Shown here piece after piece: positions 18,683 to 26,553 of a stretch of DNA of 64,000 nt. Each line of letters starts with the position of its first letter. Within the stretch, counting starts at the first letter, position 1. The translations under genes were made by a program, and so were the position numbers. This stretch comes from Pseudomonas sp. Root71 (lineage in GTDB: Bacteria; Pseudomonadota; Gammaproteobacteria; Pseudomonadales; Pseudomonadaceae), in assembly GCF_001429045.1 (NCBI RefSeq), contig NZ_LMHY01000005.1:47195-111194 (forward strand). The letters run 5' to 3'. Below the pieces are notes generated by a model, which was given only the letters and a program-made list of their open reading frames with translations, made no database searches and was not told the DNA's origin.

Positions 18683-20212
18683 CTAGGGGACGTCACGGAT
18701 CAGGCGCCATGCCTCTTCCCAGGGCAACGGTTGTTTCATCCGCTCGGCGAGCATCGCCATGGCCCGGTCCATCTCGCAGGCTACCGCCGCCGACACCACG
18801 CCGTTTTTTCCGAACAGGCCTATGAACGGCGGATCGTAAGGGTCGCCCTTGAACTCGACTTCGTCCCAAGCCTGGGCGTGGCCGAGGTAGTCGTAGGTTT
18901 TACCGAAATGCCAGGTCCAGAAAAACGGCACGTCGAGGTAATGCTCGTCACCGCCCAGCATATTGGCCGCGGCGATCCGTGCCTGCTGCTGGGCCAGTCG
19001 CCAGTGTTCGATGCGCAGGTATTGGTTGTTCAGCGGGAACGTGGCGATATCGCCAGCCGCCCAGAGGCCGTCGGCCACGCGCATTGCGCCGTCGACACGC
19101 AGCGACTGGTCTTGCTCCGTCGGCAACCCGGTAAAGGCCGCAGTGGCTGGCGTGACGCCAATGCCGACCAGCACCAGATCAGCCGCCAAGTGTTCGCCAT
19201 TATCCAGGCGCACGGCCTCGACCTTGTCCGTCCCTTCGATCTGTACCGCATTGCCCTGGGTATGAAACACGACGCCATGGGCTTCATGTCGTGCGCGAAT
19301 GGCCTTGCCGACCGTGTCACCGAACTGTTTGGCAAACGGCACTTCGTGACGGGCCAGCACGGTCACGTGCAGGCCAAGCTGGCGCAGGGACGAGGCGGAC
19401 TCCATGGCAATGAAACTGTCGCCGATGATCACCACCCGCTGGCCGGCGCTGGCGCTGTCGAGAATCTGCTGCGCATGGGCTTTGGAGCGCAGGACGAACA
19501 CTTGCGGCAGGTCGGCGCCCGGCAGCGTCAGCGGATTGGGTACGCCGCCGGTGGCCAGTAGCGCGGCGTCGTAGGTCAGTGATTGGCCGTCAGTCAGCCG
19601 CAGCGTCCGGTTTGGCGCATCCAGGCTTGCCACTTCGCCTCGCAGGCGCTCGATCCGCTGCTTGCGGTAAAAATCCTCGTCACGCAGCGGCGGGACTTCG
19701 TCCAGCGGCATCTCCCCGGCGATCACGTATTTGCTCAGCGCGGTGCGGTCGTATCCGGAATCGGCTTCGCGGTCGATCAACAACAGCCGGCCGCCGAAAC
19801 CTTTCTCGCGCAAACACGCTGCCGCTGCCGTGCCTGCCGCGCCAGCGCCGACAATGATGAAAGTTCGTGGATCGTCGGCCGGTGGCGCGTGGCCACCCGA
19901 CATCGGCTGGTCGCCGACCCAGATATCGCCGTCACGGACTTCGAGGGGATAGCGCTTGAGGCTGTCCAGGGCTGGCGGTTCACACAGCCCGCCATCCTCG
20001 ATCCGGAACTGCGCCTTGTGCCATGGACACGTCAGGCGTCCGTGGCATATCGCGCCGTCCGCCAGCGGGGCTCCGGCGTGCGGGCATTCGGCCTGATAAG
20101 CGCGCAGTTGTTCGCCGGCCCGCAACAGCAGGATCTTGCTGTCCAGGACCTGCACTTCCAGACCCCGGTCTTCGGGCACATTGGCGACACGCGCAACGCG
20201 ATGCAGAGTCAT
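18683..20212 (-). CDS. Rieske/FAD oxidoreductase (AIFM3-like ferredoxin reductase)
   Basis: A 509-residue protein. The N-terminal Rieske domain carries the 2Fe-2S ligands Cys43-x-His45 and Cys62-x2-His65 (ECPHAGAPL, LTCPWHKAQF). Then comes a pyridine-nucleotide-disulfide reductase module with FAD-binding IIVGAGAAGTAAAACL near residue 117, the second GxGxxG-like site VVIIGDSFIAMESASSLRQ, and the TD-WAAGDIA motif near residue 390. The arrangement resembles vertebrate AIFM3 and bacterial single-component ferredoxin/NADH reductases. Substrate and partner are unknown. It is a single gene facing the DUF945 gene. Confidence 0.88.
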   Translation of the reverse strand: MTLHRVARVANVPEDRGLEVQVLDSKILLLRAGEQLRAYQAECPHAGAPLADGAICHGRLTCPWHKAQFRIEDGGLCEPPALDSLKRYPLEVRDGDIWVGDQPMSGGHAPPADDPRTFIIVGAGAAGTAAAACLREKGFGGRLLLIDREADSGYDRTALSKYVIAGEMPLDEVPPLRDEDFYRKQRIERLRGEVASLDAPNRTLRLTDGQSLTYDAALLATGGVPNPLTLPGADLPQVFVLRSKAHAQQILDSASAGQRVVIIGDSFIAMESASSLRQLGLHVTVLARHEVPFAKQFGDTVGKAIRARHEAHGVVFHTQGNAVQIEGTDKVEAVRLDNGEHLAADLVLVGIGVTPATAAFTGLPTEQDQSLRVDGAMRVADGLWAAGDIATFPLNNQYLRIEHWRLAQQQARIAAANMLGGDEHYLDVPFFWTWHFGKTYDYLGHAQAWDEVEFKGDPYDPPFIGLFGKNGVVSAAVACEMDRAMAMLAERMKQPLPWEEAWRLIRDVP

Positions 20213-20351
20213 GATCGCTCTCCAGTCAGACGTTTCACTTATGAGTCTGGTACTTATCGCGAGGTTCAGCCAATTGCCCCTGCCACGGCGTGAACGGTCC
20301 GGCTATAGTTTGCACGCCGACGACGGCCCAACACGCACAAGGTGCTCCGGT

Positions 20352-20912
20352 ATGCCCCGATTGACCTCAATGAACCCTTGGCTCGCGGCCTTGGCAGTCG
20401 CCCTTTGTGTGCAGTTCCCGGCGCAGGCCCAGGAGCGCTTCACCCTGAACATTCCCGGCGTCTCCGATGACCGCCTGTTCACGTCGGCCGCCGCCAGCGA
20501 CTCCGCGGGTTGTGGCGGACATAATATTTCTCCGGCCTTGAACTGGAACGCCGGCCCGGCAGCCACCCAAAGCTACGCCATCGTCATGCACGACCCAGAC
20601 GGCCAGAAAGGCCAGGGCGTCGATAACTGGGTGCACTACGGCATCAAGGCCGGCACCCACCAGATCCCGGCCGGCGCCGGGAGCAAACCCGGCCTCGAGG
20701 GCGTCGGCGGTACCAACAGCAAGGCAACCACCGGCTACATCGGCCCTTGCCCGCCCGTTGGCGACAGTGCGCACCACTACATCATCCAGATCTACGCCCT
20801 GGACCTGCCACCGGACGCCTTGCCCGCCGGCCTGACCCGTGCGCAGTTGCTGGAAAAAATCCAAGGCCATGTCCTGAAAAACAGCAGCGTGGTGCGGCGC
20901 TATCACCGCTGA
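20352..20912 (+). CDS. YbhB/YbcL (PEBP/Raf-kinase-inhibitor-like) periplasmic protein
   Basis: About 186 residues with an Ala-rich signal peptide cleaved near AQAQ, then the PEBP fold: CGGHNISPALNWNAGPA, YAIVMHDPDG, VDNWVHYGI, YIGPCPPVGDSAHHYIIQIYALDL and the C-terminal VLKNSSVVRRY. Bacterial YbhB-like proteins bind small phospho-ligands or act as inhibitors, but no function is settled. ATG 20352 or 20370 are both possible; AAGGTG upstream of 20352 is the better ribosome site. It is divergent from the Rieske oxidoreductase gene. Confidence 0.85.
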   Translation: MPRLTSMNPWLAALAVALCVQFPAQAQERFTLNIPGVSDDRLFTSAAASDSAGCGGHNISPALNWNAGPAATQSYAIVMHDPDGQKGQGVDNWVHYGIKAGTHQIPAGAGSKPGLEGVGGTNSKATTGYIGPCPPVGDSAHHYIIQIYALDLPPDALPAGLTRAQLLEKIQGHVLKNSSVVRRYHR

Positions 20913-21028
20913 AGGCTGATCGCCCCAGCGGATTTGCAGACAACTGAAGTGCGCGGCATTCCGGGGATTTGGCATCCACCCCTGAAAGCGCGCACTATCA
21001 GGCTATAGCCGATGCGTTGGAGGATGCC

Positions 21029-21238
21029 GTGGCAAAAAAAATCGACCGCATCGCCCAAATGCTCAACTGCCCACAAAAGGGCGAGGAACTGCGGCGAGCG
21101 ATTACCGAGAGTCGCAAGGATTTTCTGCTGAACCAGCCGGAAGAAGACGTTGTTGAAGACGACGACCTCGAAGAGGAGCTTTTCGAGGACGACGAGGACG
21201 ATGATGAGTACGACGAGTTCGACTGGACGACAGAGTAA
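21029..21238 (+). CDS. Small acidic hypothetical protein
   Basis: A 69-residue protein: a basic/helical N-terminal half (AKKIDRIAQMLNCPQKGEEL) and a C-terminal half that is almost all Asp and Glu (residues about 37-65). A GGAGGA ribosome site at 21019-21024, placed ideally, points to GTG 21029; a longer frame starting TTG 20969 is less likely. No signal peptide or membrane segment. A strong terminator begins 2 nt after the stop. Polyacidic tails of this kind occur in DNA-mimic or nucleic-acid-binding partners, but no family is recognised. Confidence 0.7.
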   Translation: MAKKIDRIAQMLNCPQKGEELRRAITESRKDFLLNQPEEDVVEDDDLEEELFEDDEDDDEYDEFDWTTE

Positions 21239-21240
21239 AA

Positions 21241-21263
21241 AAAACCGCCTCGGCGGTTTTTTT
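21241..21263. terminator. Intrinsic terminator
   Basis: AAAACCGCC pairs with GGCGGTTTT around a 2-nt centre, followed by a run of T on the plus strand and preceded by a run of A, so it can work in both directions between the acidic protein gene and the convergent lipoprotein gene. Confidence 0.88.
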
Positions 21264-21314
21264 GTGGGTCCAGGCTAAAGCCCTGAGGGGCTGTATCTGG
21301 CGTACTTGATAGTG

Positions 21315-21644
21315 TCAGAGCCCATTGGGGAGAAACTTGGTTGCGCCGCTGACATCGTCGATTTTCTTGATGCGAAAGGCTTTCAGGCATGTTTCGTCGC
21401 GGGTGTTGGCGTCAGAGCAAAATTGCTTGATGAAGTCGGCAAAAACCATTTCTTGGCCATTAACGGTGAGGACGCGCTTGTAATATTCACCATTGATACC
21501 TTGGGCTTGACGACTGGTCGTCATCTCCTGGTCCACCACCAGGCGTCCGTGAAGGTCGACAGCTGGAACCTGGACTTTGGGGTCTTCTTTGGAGCAGGCG
21601 CTCAGCAGTAGTCCCGCGGCAATCAGCGTACATAAACGCAGCAT
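21315..21644 (-). CDS. Small hypothetical lipoprotein
   Basis: A 109-residue protein with a lipoprotein signal (lipobox LLSAC, Cys17) and a short soluble domain with two further cysteines (QFCSDANTRDETC). No family is recognised. It is the last gene of a three-gene same-strand set (with 21706-22236 and 22249-22758) that all carry export signals. Retention in the outer membrane is likely, since the residue after Cys is Ser rather than Asp. Confidence 0.72.
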   Translation of the reverse strand: MLRLCTLIAAGLLLSACSKEDPKVQVPAVDLHGRLVVDQEMTTSRQAQGINGEYYKRVLTVNGQEMVFADFIKQFCSDANTRDETCLKAFRIKKIDDVSGATKFLPNGL

Positions 21645-21705
21645 ATGAATTCATCTCTGATAACGGATGCCCCGGACCAGGGTCCGGGGAAGATCGATAG
21701 GAAGA

Positions 21706-22236
21706 TTACTCGCCGAACAAGCGGCTGGAGCGGTTGACTTCAGCCTTGCCGGAGTCTTCCAGCAGAGACTTGGCACCGGAGGTCACATTGCGTGCCGAGT
21801 CGGCTTCAGACTGGATCACATCGGTGCGTGCCGCGCTGTCACGCAACTCCGCATCGATGTAGTCGTTGGCGCGTGCGGTGCGCGCGCGCTTGGCCTGTAG
21901 TGCCAGGCGGCGCTCTTCCAGCTCCAGTGCGCGCAACTCGTCTTCGAAGCCTTCTTCACGGGTTTGCACACGCTTGTGTTCAAGTTCTTGTGTTTTGCGC
22001 TGCTCAAGAGCCCTTTGCTGCGCAGCTTGCTGTGCCACTGCCCGTTGCCGACGATCAGCAGCGCTACGGGCCTCCTCGCGTGACCGCTCGGCTGCCGCCT
22101 GGCGGATGCGTTCGGCCTCGGCGGCCGCTTCAGCCTGTTTGGTTTGCTGTTCGATTTGATACAGATTGTCGAATTGGCCCGCCAATGTCGGCATGGCGAG
22201 CAGTGCGAAGACCGAGCCGAAAACAATATGTTTCAT
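21706..22236 (-). CDS. Exported coiled-coil protein (DUF5384-like)
   Basis: A 176-residue protein with a cleavable signal peptide (cleavage near LAGQF) followed by a very long charged helix rich in Ala, Glu, Arg and Gln (residues about 28-130), a strong coiled-coil candidate, and a short C-terminal tail. It resembles DUF5384 proteins, which I can suggest but not confirm by eye. Located 12 nt downstream of the glycine-zipper lipoprotein gene, it probably shares its transcript and acts in the periplasm. Confidence 0.72.
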   Translation of the reverse strand: MKHIVFGSVFALLAMPTLAGQFDNLYQIEQQTKQAEAAAEAERIRQAAAERSREEARSAADRRQRAVAQQAAQQRALEQRKTQELEHKRVQTREEGFEDELRALELEERRLALQAKRARTARANDYIDAELRDSAARTDVIQSEADSARNVTSGAKSLLEDSGKAEVNRSSRLFGE

Positions 22237-22248
22237 GTCCGACCCCCC

Positions 22249-22758
22249 TTAGCTTTTCTTGGGTTCTGGACAGGTCGCATTCGGCTGAATGCGTGTTTCG
22301 TTGGAGATCGTCATCACCATCAGGGATATTTCGCCAACCTTGAACTCACAAGGGCGACCCACCTGGGCAGAAGTGAAGATCTTGCCGCTTTCGGAATAAC
22401 CAATCAGCACGCCCGGTACCAGGGTGGTGTCATTGACCATCGAGCCCGCCATGGCGCCTGCAGCGCCACCGGCTACACCGCCGACAATGGCCGTGTCAGT
22501 GTTTTTAGTGTTGCCCAGTGCGGCACCACCGATCAGACCCAGTACCCCGCCCGCCATCATGGCTGCTTTTTTGTTCTTTTCGTTGCTGACTTTAATCTTG
22601 CTCGGCGAAATCGTAAGGATTTTGACGGTTTTAGCTTCCTGCTGAGTGTTTACCTGACTGGCGTCGAATACATCTGCTTGATACTCCTCACCGCTCGTTT
22701 GGCAACCAGCAAGAACGGCAGCAATCGAAAGCACCAGGCAGCGTTTTAACATCATCAT
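22249..22758 (-). CDS. Glycine-zipper lipoprotein
   Basis: About 169 residues. A lipoprotein signal (lipobox VLAGC) is followed by a mature domain whose centre is a glycine-zipper double segment (AAMMAGGVLGLIGGAALGN and TAIVGGVAGGAAGAMAGS), as in SlyB/Rick_17kDa and 2TM glycine-zipper proteins that insert in the outer membrane. A C-terminal beta-rich domain with GRPCEFKVGEI follows. Three successive ATGs (22758, 22755, 22752) are possible starts. It is the first gene of the three-gene envelope set. Confidence 0.75.
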   Translation of the reverse strand: MMMLKRCLVLSIAAVLAGCQTSGEEYQADVFDASQVNTQQEAKTVKILTISPSKIKVSNEKNKKAAMMAGGVLGLIGGAALGNTKNTDTAIVGGVAGGAAGAMAGSMVNDTTLVPGVLIGYSESGKIFTSAQVGRPCEFKVGEISLMVMTISNETRIQPNATCPEPKKS

Positions 22759-23027
22759 TTCTAATATCTCTATGAGCGTAAGAAATCCCGAGCGGGACAA
22801 TCCATTGTGATTTGAGGCAATGTGCCATCATTTTAATCAAACTCAAGAAGATAAGGCCAAGGAAACTTTGGAGAGGATGTGGATCAGGTGCCTCAGGCAG
22901 CAGTGGGATAGCGCGTCGTCATGCGCAAATTTCGGGTGGCAGTTTCAACGCCCGCAGCAGGCTGCCGATGCCGTTCGCCGAAAAAGCCAGAAGGTGTAAA
23001 CCTTATTCAGGACGAAACAACACCCAC
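22759..23027. other. Gene-poor interval downstream of tRNA-Arg
   Basis: I see no complete gene here. Reading the minus strand from about 23003 to 22919 gives a 27-codon stretch between stops with G/C-biased third positions but no start (it includes GIGSLLRALKLPPEICA), which could be the 3' remnant of a gene. The first part (22759-22860) should hold the promoter of the three-gene envelope set. Confidence 0.4.
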
Positions 23028-23061
23028 AAAAAAGCCCCAGGCCCATAAGGCCTGAGGCTTT
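23028..23061 (-). terminator. Terminator of tRNA-Arg
   Basis: On the minus strand the arms AAGCCTCAGGCC and GGCCTGGGGCTT (one mismatch) form a hairpin followed by a run of T, starting 14 nt after the tRNA 3' end. Confidence 0.8.
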
Positions 23062-23075
23062 CTCGTTACAACGTA

Positions 23076-23152
23076 TGGTGCACCAGGCGGGATTCGAACC
23101 CACGACCCCTGCCTTCGGAGGGCAGTACTCTATCCAGCTGAGCTACTGGTGC
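23076..23152 (-). tRNA. tRNA-Arg (anticodon CCG)
   Basis: The 77-nt minus-strand sequence folds as a complete cloverleaf: acceptor GCACCAG/CTGGTGC, a D-arm with GCTC...GAGT, anticodon stem CTGCC/GGCAG with loop CTCCGAA (anticodon CCG), T-arm GTGGG-TTCGAAT-CCCGC, and encoded CCA. It reads CGG arginine codons. No second partial copy of its 3' end, such as an integrated element would leave, is seen in the window. Confidence 0.96.
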
Positions 23153-23501
23153 AGCGGCCGCCATGATACGCATATGCACTGCGGGCGTCCATGCTGCTGA
23201 ATCGCCTGCGTTTTTTCAAAGCGGTAACGCGCGTTTGCTACGTTGATCAGAAAAAATAGGCAAAAGCGTCGTTTTCGTTCTTTTTTTCGAACAGGCTATT
23301 GTCCTTTACCCCCTTTGATCCTAGGATTCGTTTGAGATTTCAAACGCTCTTGTCTGGGTGCTGAACCGCACGATTTGAATCAGTGCGCTATTTATGTGCT
23401 TCAGCCCGGTGAATGATTTCCCTGACGGCAGCCTATCGAGGCGCCTTTCTACAATCATAATTTGCTCCGCATTCGTTGCGGTGCTGTTAAGGAAAGCCGA
23501 C
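23153..23501. other. Intergenic region between tRNA-Arg and gabD
   Basis: About 350 nt with no convincing gene. It must contain the tRNA promoter (minus strand) and the gabD promoter and leader. The segment around 23250-23320 is AT-rich, as a promoter would be, but I cannot assign boxes. AAGGA near 23490 is the gabD ribosome site. Confidence 0.5.
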
Positions 23502-24944
23502 ATGCAGCTTAAAGACACCCAGTTGTTCCGCCAGCAAGCCTTCATCGATGGCGCGTGGGTCGATGCGGACAATGGTCAGACGATCAAGGTCAACAACCCG
23601 GCAACGGGCGAAATTCTAGGCACCGTGCCGAAAATGGGCGCTGCCGAAACCCGCCGTGCGATCGAAGCCGCTGACAAAGCGCTGCCGGCCTGGCGTGCAC
23701 TGACCGCCAAAGAGCGTGCGACCAAGCTGCGTCGCTGGTATGAGCTGATCATCGAGAACCAGGACGACCTGGCTCGCCTGATGACTCTGGAGCAAGGCAA
23801 GCCATTGGCCGAAGCCAAGGGCGAAATCGTTTACGCCGCTTCCTTCATCGAGTGGTTTGCCGAAGAAGCCAAGCGCATCTATGGTGACGTGATTCCGGGC
23901 CACCAGCCAGACAAGCGCTTGATCGTGATCAAGCAGCCAATCGGCGTGACCGCTGCAATCACCCCGTGGAACTTCCCGGCTGCAATGATCACCCGTAAAG
24001 CCGGCCCGGCCCTGGCCGCCGGTTGCACCATGGTGCTCAAGCCTGCTTCGCAAACTCCGTTTTCCGCCTTCGCCCTGGCCGAACTGGCCCAGCGTGCCGG
24101 CATCCCGGCTGGCGTGTTCAGCGTTGTTTCCGGCAGCGCCGGTGACATCGGCAGCGAGCTGACCAGCAACCCGATCGTGCGCAAGCTGTCCTTCACCGGT
24201 TCGACCGAAATCGGTCGTCAACTGATGTCGGAATGCGCCAAGGACATCAAGAAAGTGTCCCTGGAGCTGGGCGGCAACGCGCCGTTCATCGTGTTCGACG
24301 ACGCGGACCTGGATAAGGCCGTCGAAGGCGCGATCATTTCCAAGTATCGCAACAACGGTCAGACCTGCGTCTGCGCCAACCGCCTGTACATTCAGGATTC
24401 GGTCTACGACGCGTTCGCCGAGAAGCTGAAAGTGGCTGTGGCCAAGCTCAAGATCGGTAACGGTCTGGAAGACGGCACCACCACTGGCCCGCTGATCGAC
24501 GAAAAAGCCGTGGCCAAGGTGCAAGAGCACATCGCTGACGCCATTTCCAAAGGCGCCACCGTGTTGTCCGGCGGCAAGCCGATGGAAGGCAACTTCTTCG
24601 AGCCGACCATTCTGACCAACGTGCCGAACAACGCTGCCGTGGCCAAGGAAGAAACCTTCGGTCCATTGGCTCCACTGTTCCGTTTCAAAGACGAAGCCGA
24701 CGTGATCGCGATGTCCAACGACACCGAGTTCGGTCTGGCCTCGTACTTCTATGCTCGTGACCTGGGCCGTGTGTTCCGTGTGGCTGAAGCCCTGGAATAC
24801 GGCATGGTCGGCGTCAACACCGGGTTGATCTCCAACGAAGTCGCGCCGTTCGGCGGCATCAAGGCCTCGGGCCTGGGCCGTGAAGGCTCCAAGTACGGCA
24901 TCGAAGATTACCTGGAAATTAAATACCTCTGCCTGGGCATCTAA
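23502..24944 (+). CDS. gabD: Succinate-semialdehyde dehydrogenase (NADP+)
   Basis: A 480-residue cytoplasmic enzyme that oxidises succinate semialdehyde to succinate in the GABA shunt. Motifs: ITPWNFPAAMITRK, FTGSTEIGRQL, LELGGNAPFIVF with catalytic Glu255, NNGQTCVC with catalytic Cys289 and the second cysteine Cys291, and KEETFGPLAPLFRF. Length and residue numbering match E. coli GabD. The frame extends upstream to 23394, but ATG 23502 has the ribosome site and the family's N-terminus (MQLKDTQLFRQQAFIDGAWV). It is followed 196 nt later by gabT. Confidence 0.96.
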   Translation: MQLKDTQLFRQQAFIDGAWVDADNGQTIKVNNPATGEILGTVPKMGAAETRRAIEAADKALPAWRALTAKERATKLRRWYELIIENQDDLARLMTLEQGKPLAEAKGEIVYAASFIEWFAEEAKRIYGDVIPGHQPDKRLIVIKQPIGVTAAITPWNFPAAMITRKAGPALAAGCTMVLKPASQTPFSAFALAELAQRAGIPAGVFSVVSGSAGDIGSELTSNPIVRKLSFTGSTEIGRQLMSECAKDIKKVSLELGGNAPFIVFDDADLDKAVEGAIISKYRNNGQTCVCANRLYIQDSVYDAFAEKLKVAVAKLKIGNGLEDGTTTGPLIDEKAVAKVQEHIADAISKGATVLSGGKPMEGNFFEPTILTNVPNNAAVAKEETFGPLAPLFRFKDEADVIAMSNDTEFGLASYFYARDLGRVFRVAEALEYGMVGVNTGLISNEVAPFGGIKASGLGREGSKYGIEDYLEIKYLCLGI

Positions 24945-24979
24945 GCTCGAAGGTATAAGCCGAGAAGGTATTGCTTGAA

Positions 24980-25013
24980 ACGCAAAGGGCACGAGAGCGC
25001 TGTTCCTTTGCGT
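24980..25013. other. Hairpin between gabD and gabT
   Basis: ACGCAAAGG (24980-24988) pairs with CCTTTGCGT (25005-25013) across a 16-nt loop. No T-run follows, so it is more likely an intercistronic structure than a full terminator. The 196-nt gabD-gabT gap contains nothing else obvious. Confidence 0.5.
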
Positions 25014-25140
25014 GCGTAAAACCGGAATTTTCTCTGTGACCGGGAACACTGTGGCAGTCGATCATCGCATGCTGCCGCCGTTGCTCCCCGTCGCTTTATC
25101 CTTGAACCACGCCGCCCGATGAGCGGTGAATGAGGAATGT

Positions 25141-26418
25141 ATGAGCAAGACTAACGCTTCTTTGATGGCCCGCCGTACCGCCGCTGTTCCACGTGGTGTT
25201 GGCCAGATTCACCCGATCTTCGCCGATTCCGCGAAGAACGCGACCGTAACCGATGTTGAAGGTCGTGAGTTCATCGACTTCGCCGGCGGTATCGCCGTGC
25301 TGAACACCGGCCACGTGCACCCGAAAGTCATCGCCGCCGTGACCGAGCAGCTGAACAAGCTGACCCACACCTGCTTCCAGGTTCTGGCCTACGAGCCGTA
25401 TGTGGAAGTGTGCGAAAAAATCAACGCCAAGGTCCCAGGTGATTTCGACAAGAAAACCCTGCTGGTGACCACCGGCTCCGAAGCCGTGGAAAACTCCATC
25501 AAGATCGCCCGTGCCGCCACTGGCCGTGCCGGCGTGATCGCCTTCACCGGCGCTTACCACGGTCGCACCATGATGACCCTGGGCCTGACCGGTAAAGTCG
25601 TGCCTTACTCGGCCGGCATGGGCCTGATGCCAGGCGGCATCTTCCGCGCGCTGTACCCGAACGAACTGCACGGTGTGAGCATCGACGATTCGATCGCTTC
25701 CATCGAACGCATCTTCAAGAACGACGCCGAGCCGAAAGACATCGCCGCGATCATCATCGAGCCGGTTCAGGGCGAAGGCGGTTTCTACGTCGCGCCTAAA
25801 GAGTTCATGAAGCGTCTGCGTGCCCTGTGCGACCAGCACGGCATCCTGCTGATCGCTGACGAAGTACAGACCGGCGCTGGCCGTACCGGTACGTTCTTCG
25901 CCATGGAGCAGATGGGCGTTGCTGCCGACCTGACCACCTTCGCCAAATCCATCGCTGGCGGCTTCCCGCTGGCCGGTGTGTGCGGCAAGGCCGAATACAT
26001 GGACGCCATCGCTCCAGGCGGCTTGGGCGGCACCTATGCCGGTAGCCCGATCGCTTGCGCCGCGGCCCTGGCCGTGATGGAAGTGTTCGAAGAAGAGCAC
26101 CTGCTGGATCGTTGCAAGGCTGTTGGCGAGCGTCTGGTAACCGGCCTGAAGGCCATCCAGGCCAAATACCCGGTGATCGGTGAAGTCCGTGCCCTGGGCG
26201 CGATGATCGCTGTCGAGCTGTTCGAAAACGGCGACAGCCACAAGCCGAACGCTGCAGCCGTGGCGTCGGTTGTGGCCAAGGCTCGCGACAAGGGTCTGAT
26301 CCTGCTGTCTTGCGGCACCTACGGCAACGTTCTGCGCGTCCTGGTACCGCTGACCTCGCCGGACGAGCAACTGGACAAAGGCCTGGCGATCATCGAAGAG
26401 TGCTTCTCCGAGCTCTGA
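25141..26418 (+). CDS. gabT: 4-aminobutyrate--2-oxoglutarate aminotransferase
   Basis: A 425-residue class-III PLP aminotransferase converting GABA to succinate semialdehyde, the GabD substrate. Key segments: TTGSEAVENSIKIAR (PLP phosphate binding), FTGAYHGRT, IEPVQGEGGF, IADEVQTGAGRTG and the Schiff-base lysine in TTFAKSIAGG (Lys269). The start is ATG 25141 after GAGGAA; a GTG 15 nt upstream is unlikely. Same strand as gabD, and a strong terminator follows, so gabD and gabT form the GABA unit. Confidence 0.96.
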   Translation: MSKTNASLMARRTAAVPRGVGQIHPIFADSAKNATVTDVEGREFIDFAGGIAVLNTGHVHPKVIAAVTEQLNKLTHTCFQVLAYEPYVEVCEKINAKVPGDFDKKTLLVTTGSEAVENSIKIARAATGRAGVIAFTGAYHGRTMMTLGLTGKVVPYSAGMGLMPGGIFRALYPNELHGVSIDDSIASIERIFKNDAEPKDIAAIIIEPVQGEGGFYVAPKEFMKRLRALCDQHGILLIADEVQTGAGRTGTFFAMEQMGVAADLTTFAKSIAGGFPLAGVCGKAEYMDAIAPGGLGGTYAGSPIACAAALAVMEVFEEEHLLDRCKAVGERLVTGLKAIQAKYPVIGEVRALGAMIAVELFENGDSHKPNAAAVASVVAKARDKGLILLSCGTYGNVLRVLVPLTSPDEQLDKGLAIIEECFSEL

Positions 26419-26440
26419 TCCCCGGTGTGACCTGATCCAC

Positions 26441-26466
26441 AAAAAACCCGCTTCGGCGGGTTTTTT
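26441..26466 (+). terminator. gabT terminator
   Basis: AAAAAACCCGC-TTCG-GCGGGTTTTTT forms a UUCG-tetraloop hairpin with a T-run 23 nt after the gabT stop. Confidence 0.93.
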
Positions 26467-26553
26467 CATGCCCCTGGAAACAGATCCCGCGCATTAGCGC
26501 TGTATCGAATGGCCAGCATTGGATAAGGTTCCTGCATTGCCAGGGAGAGCTGT

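Noticed and set aside
23076-23152. Integrated element at tRNA-Arg
   Set aside because: No integrase, no duplicated tRNA end and no composition shift were found in the window.
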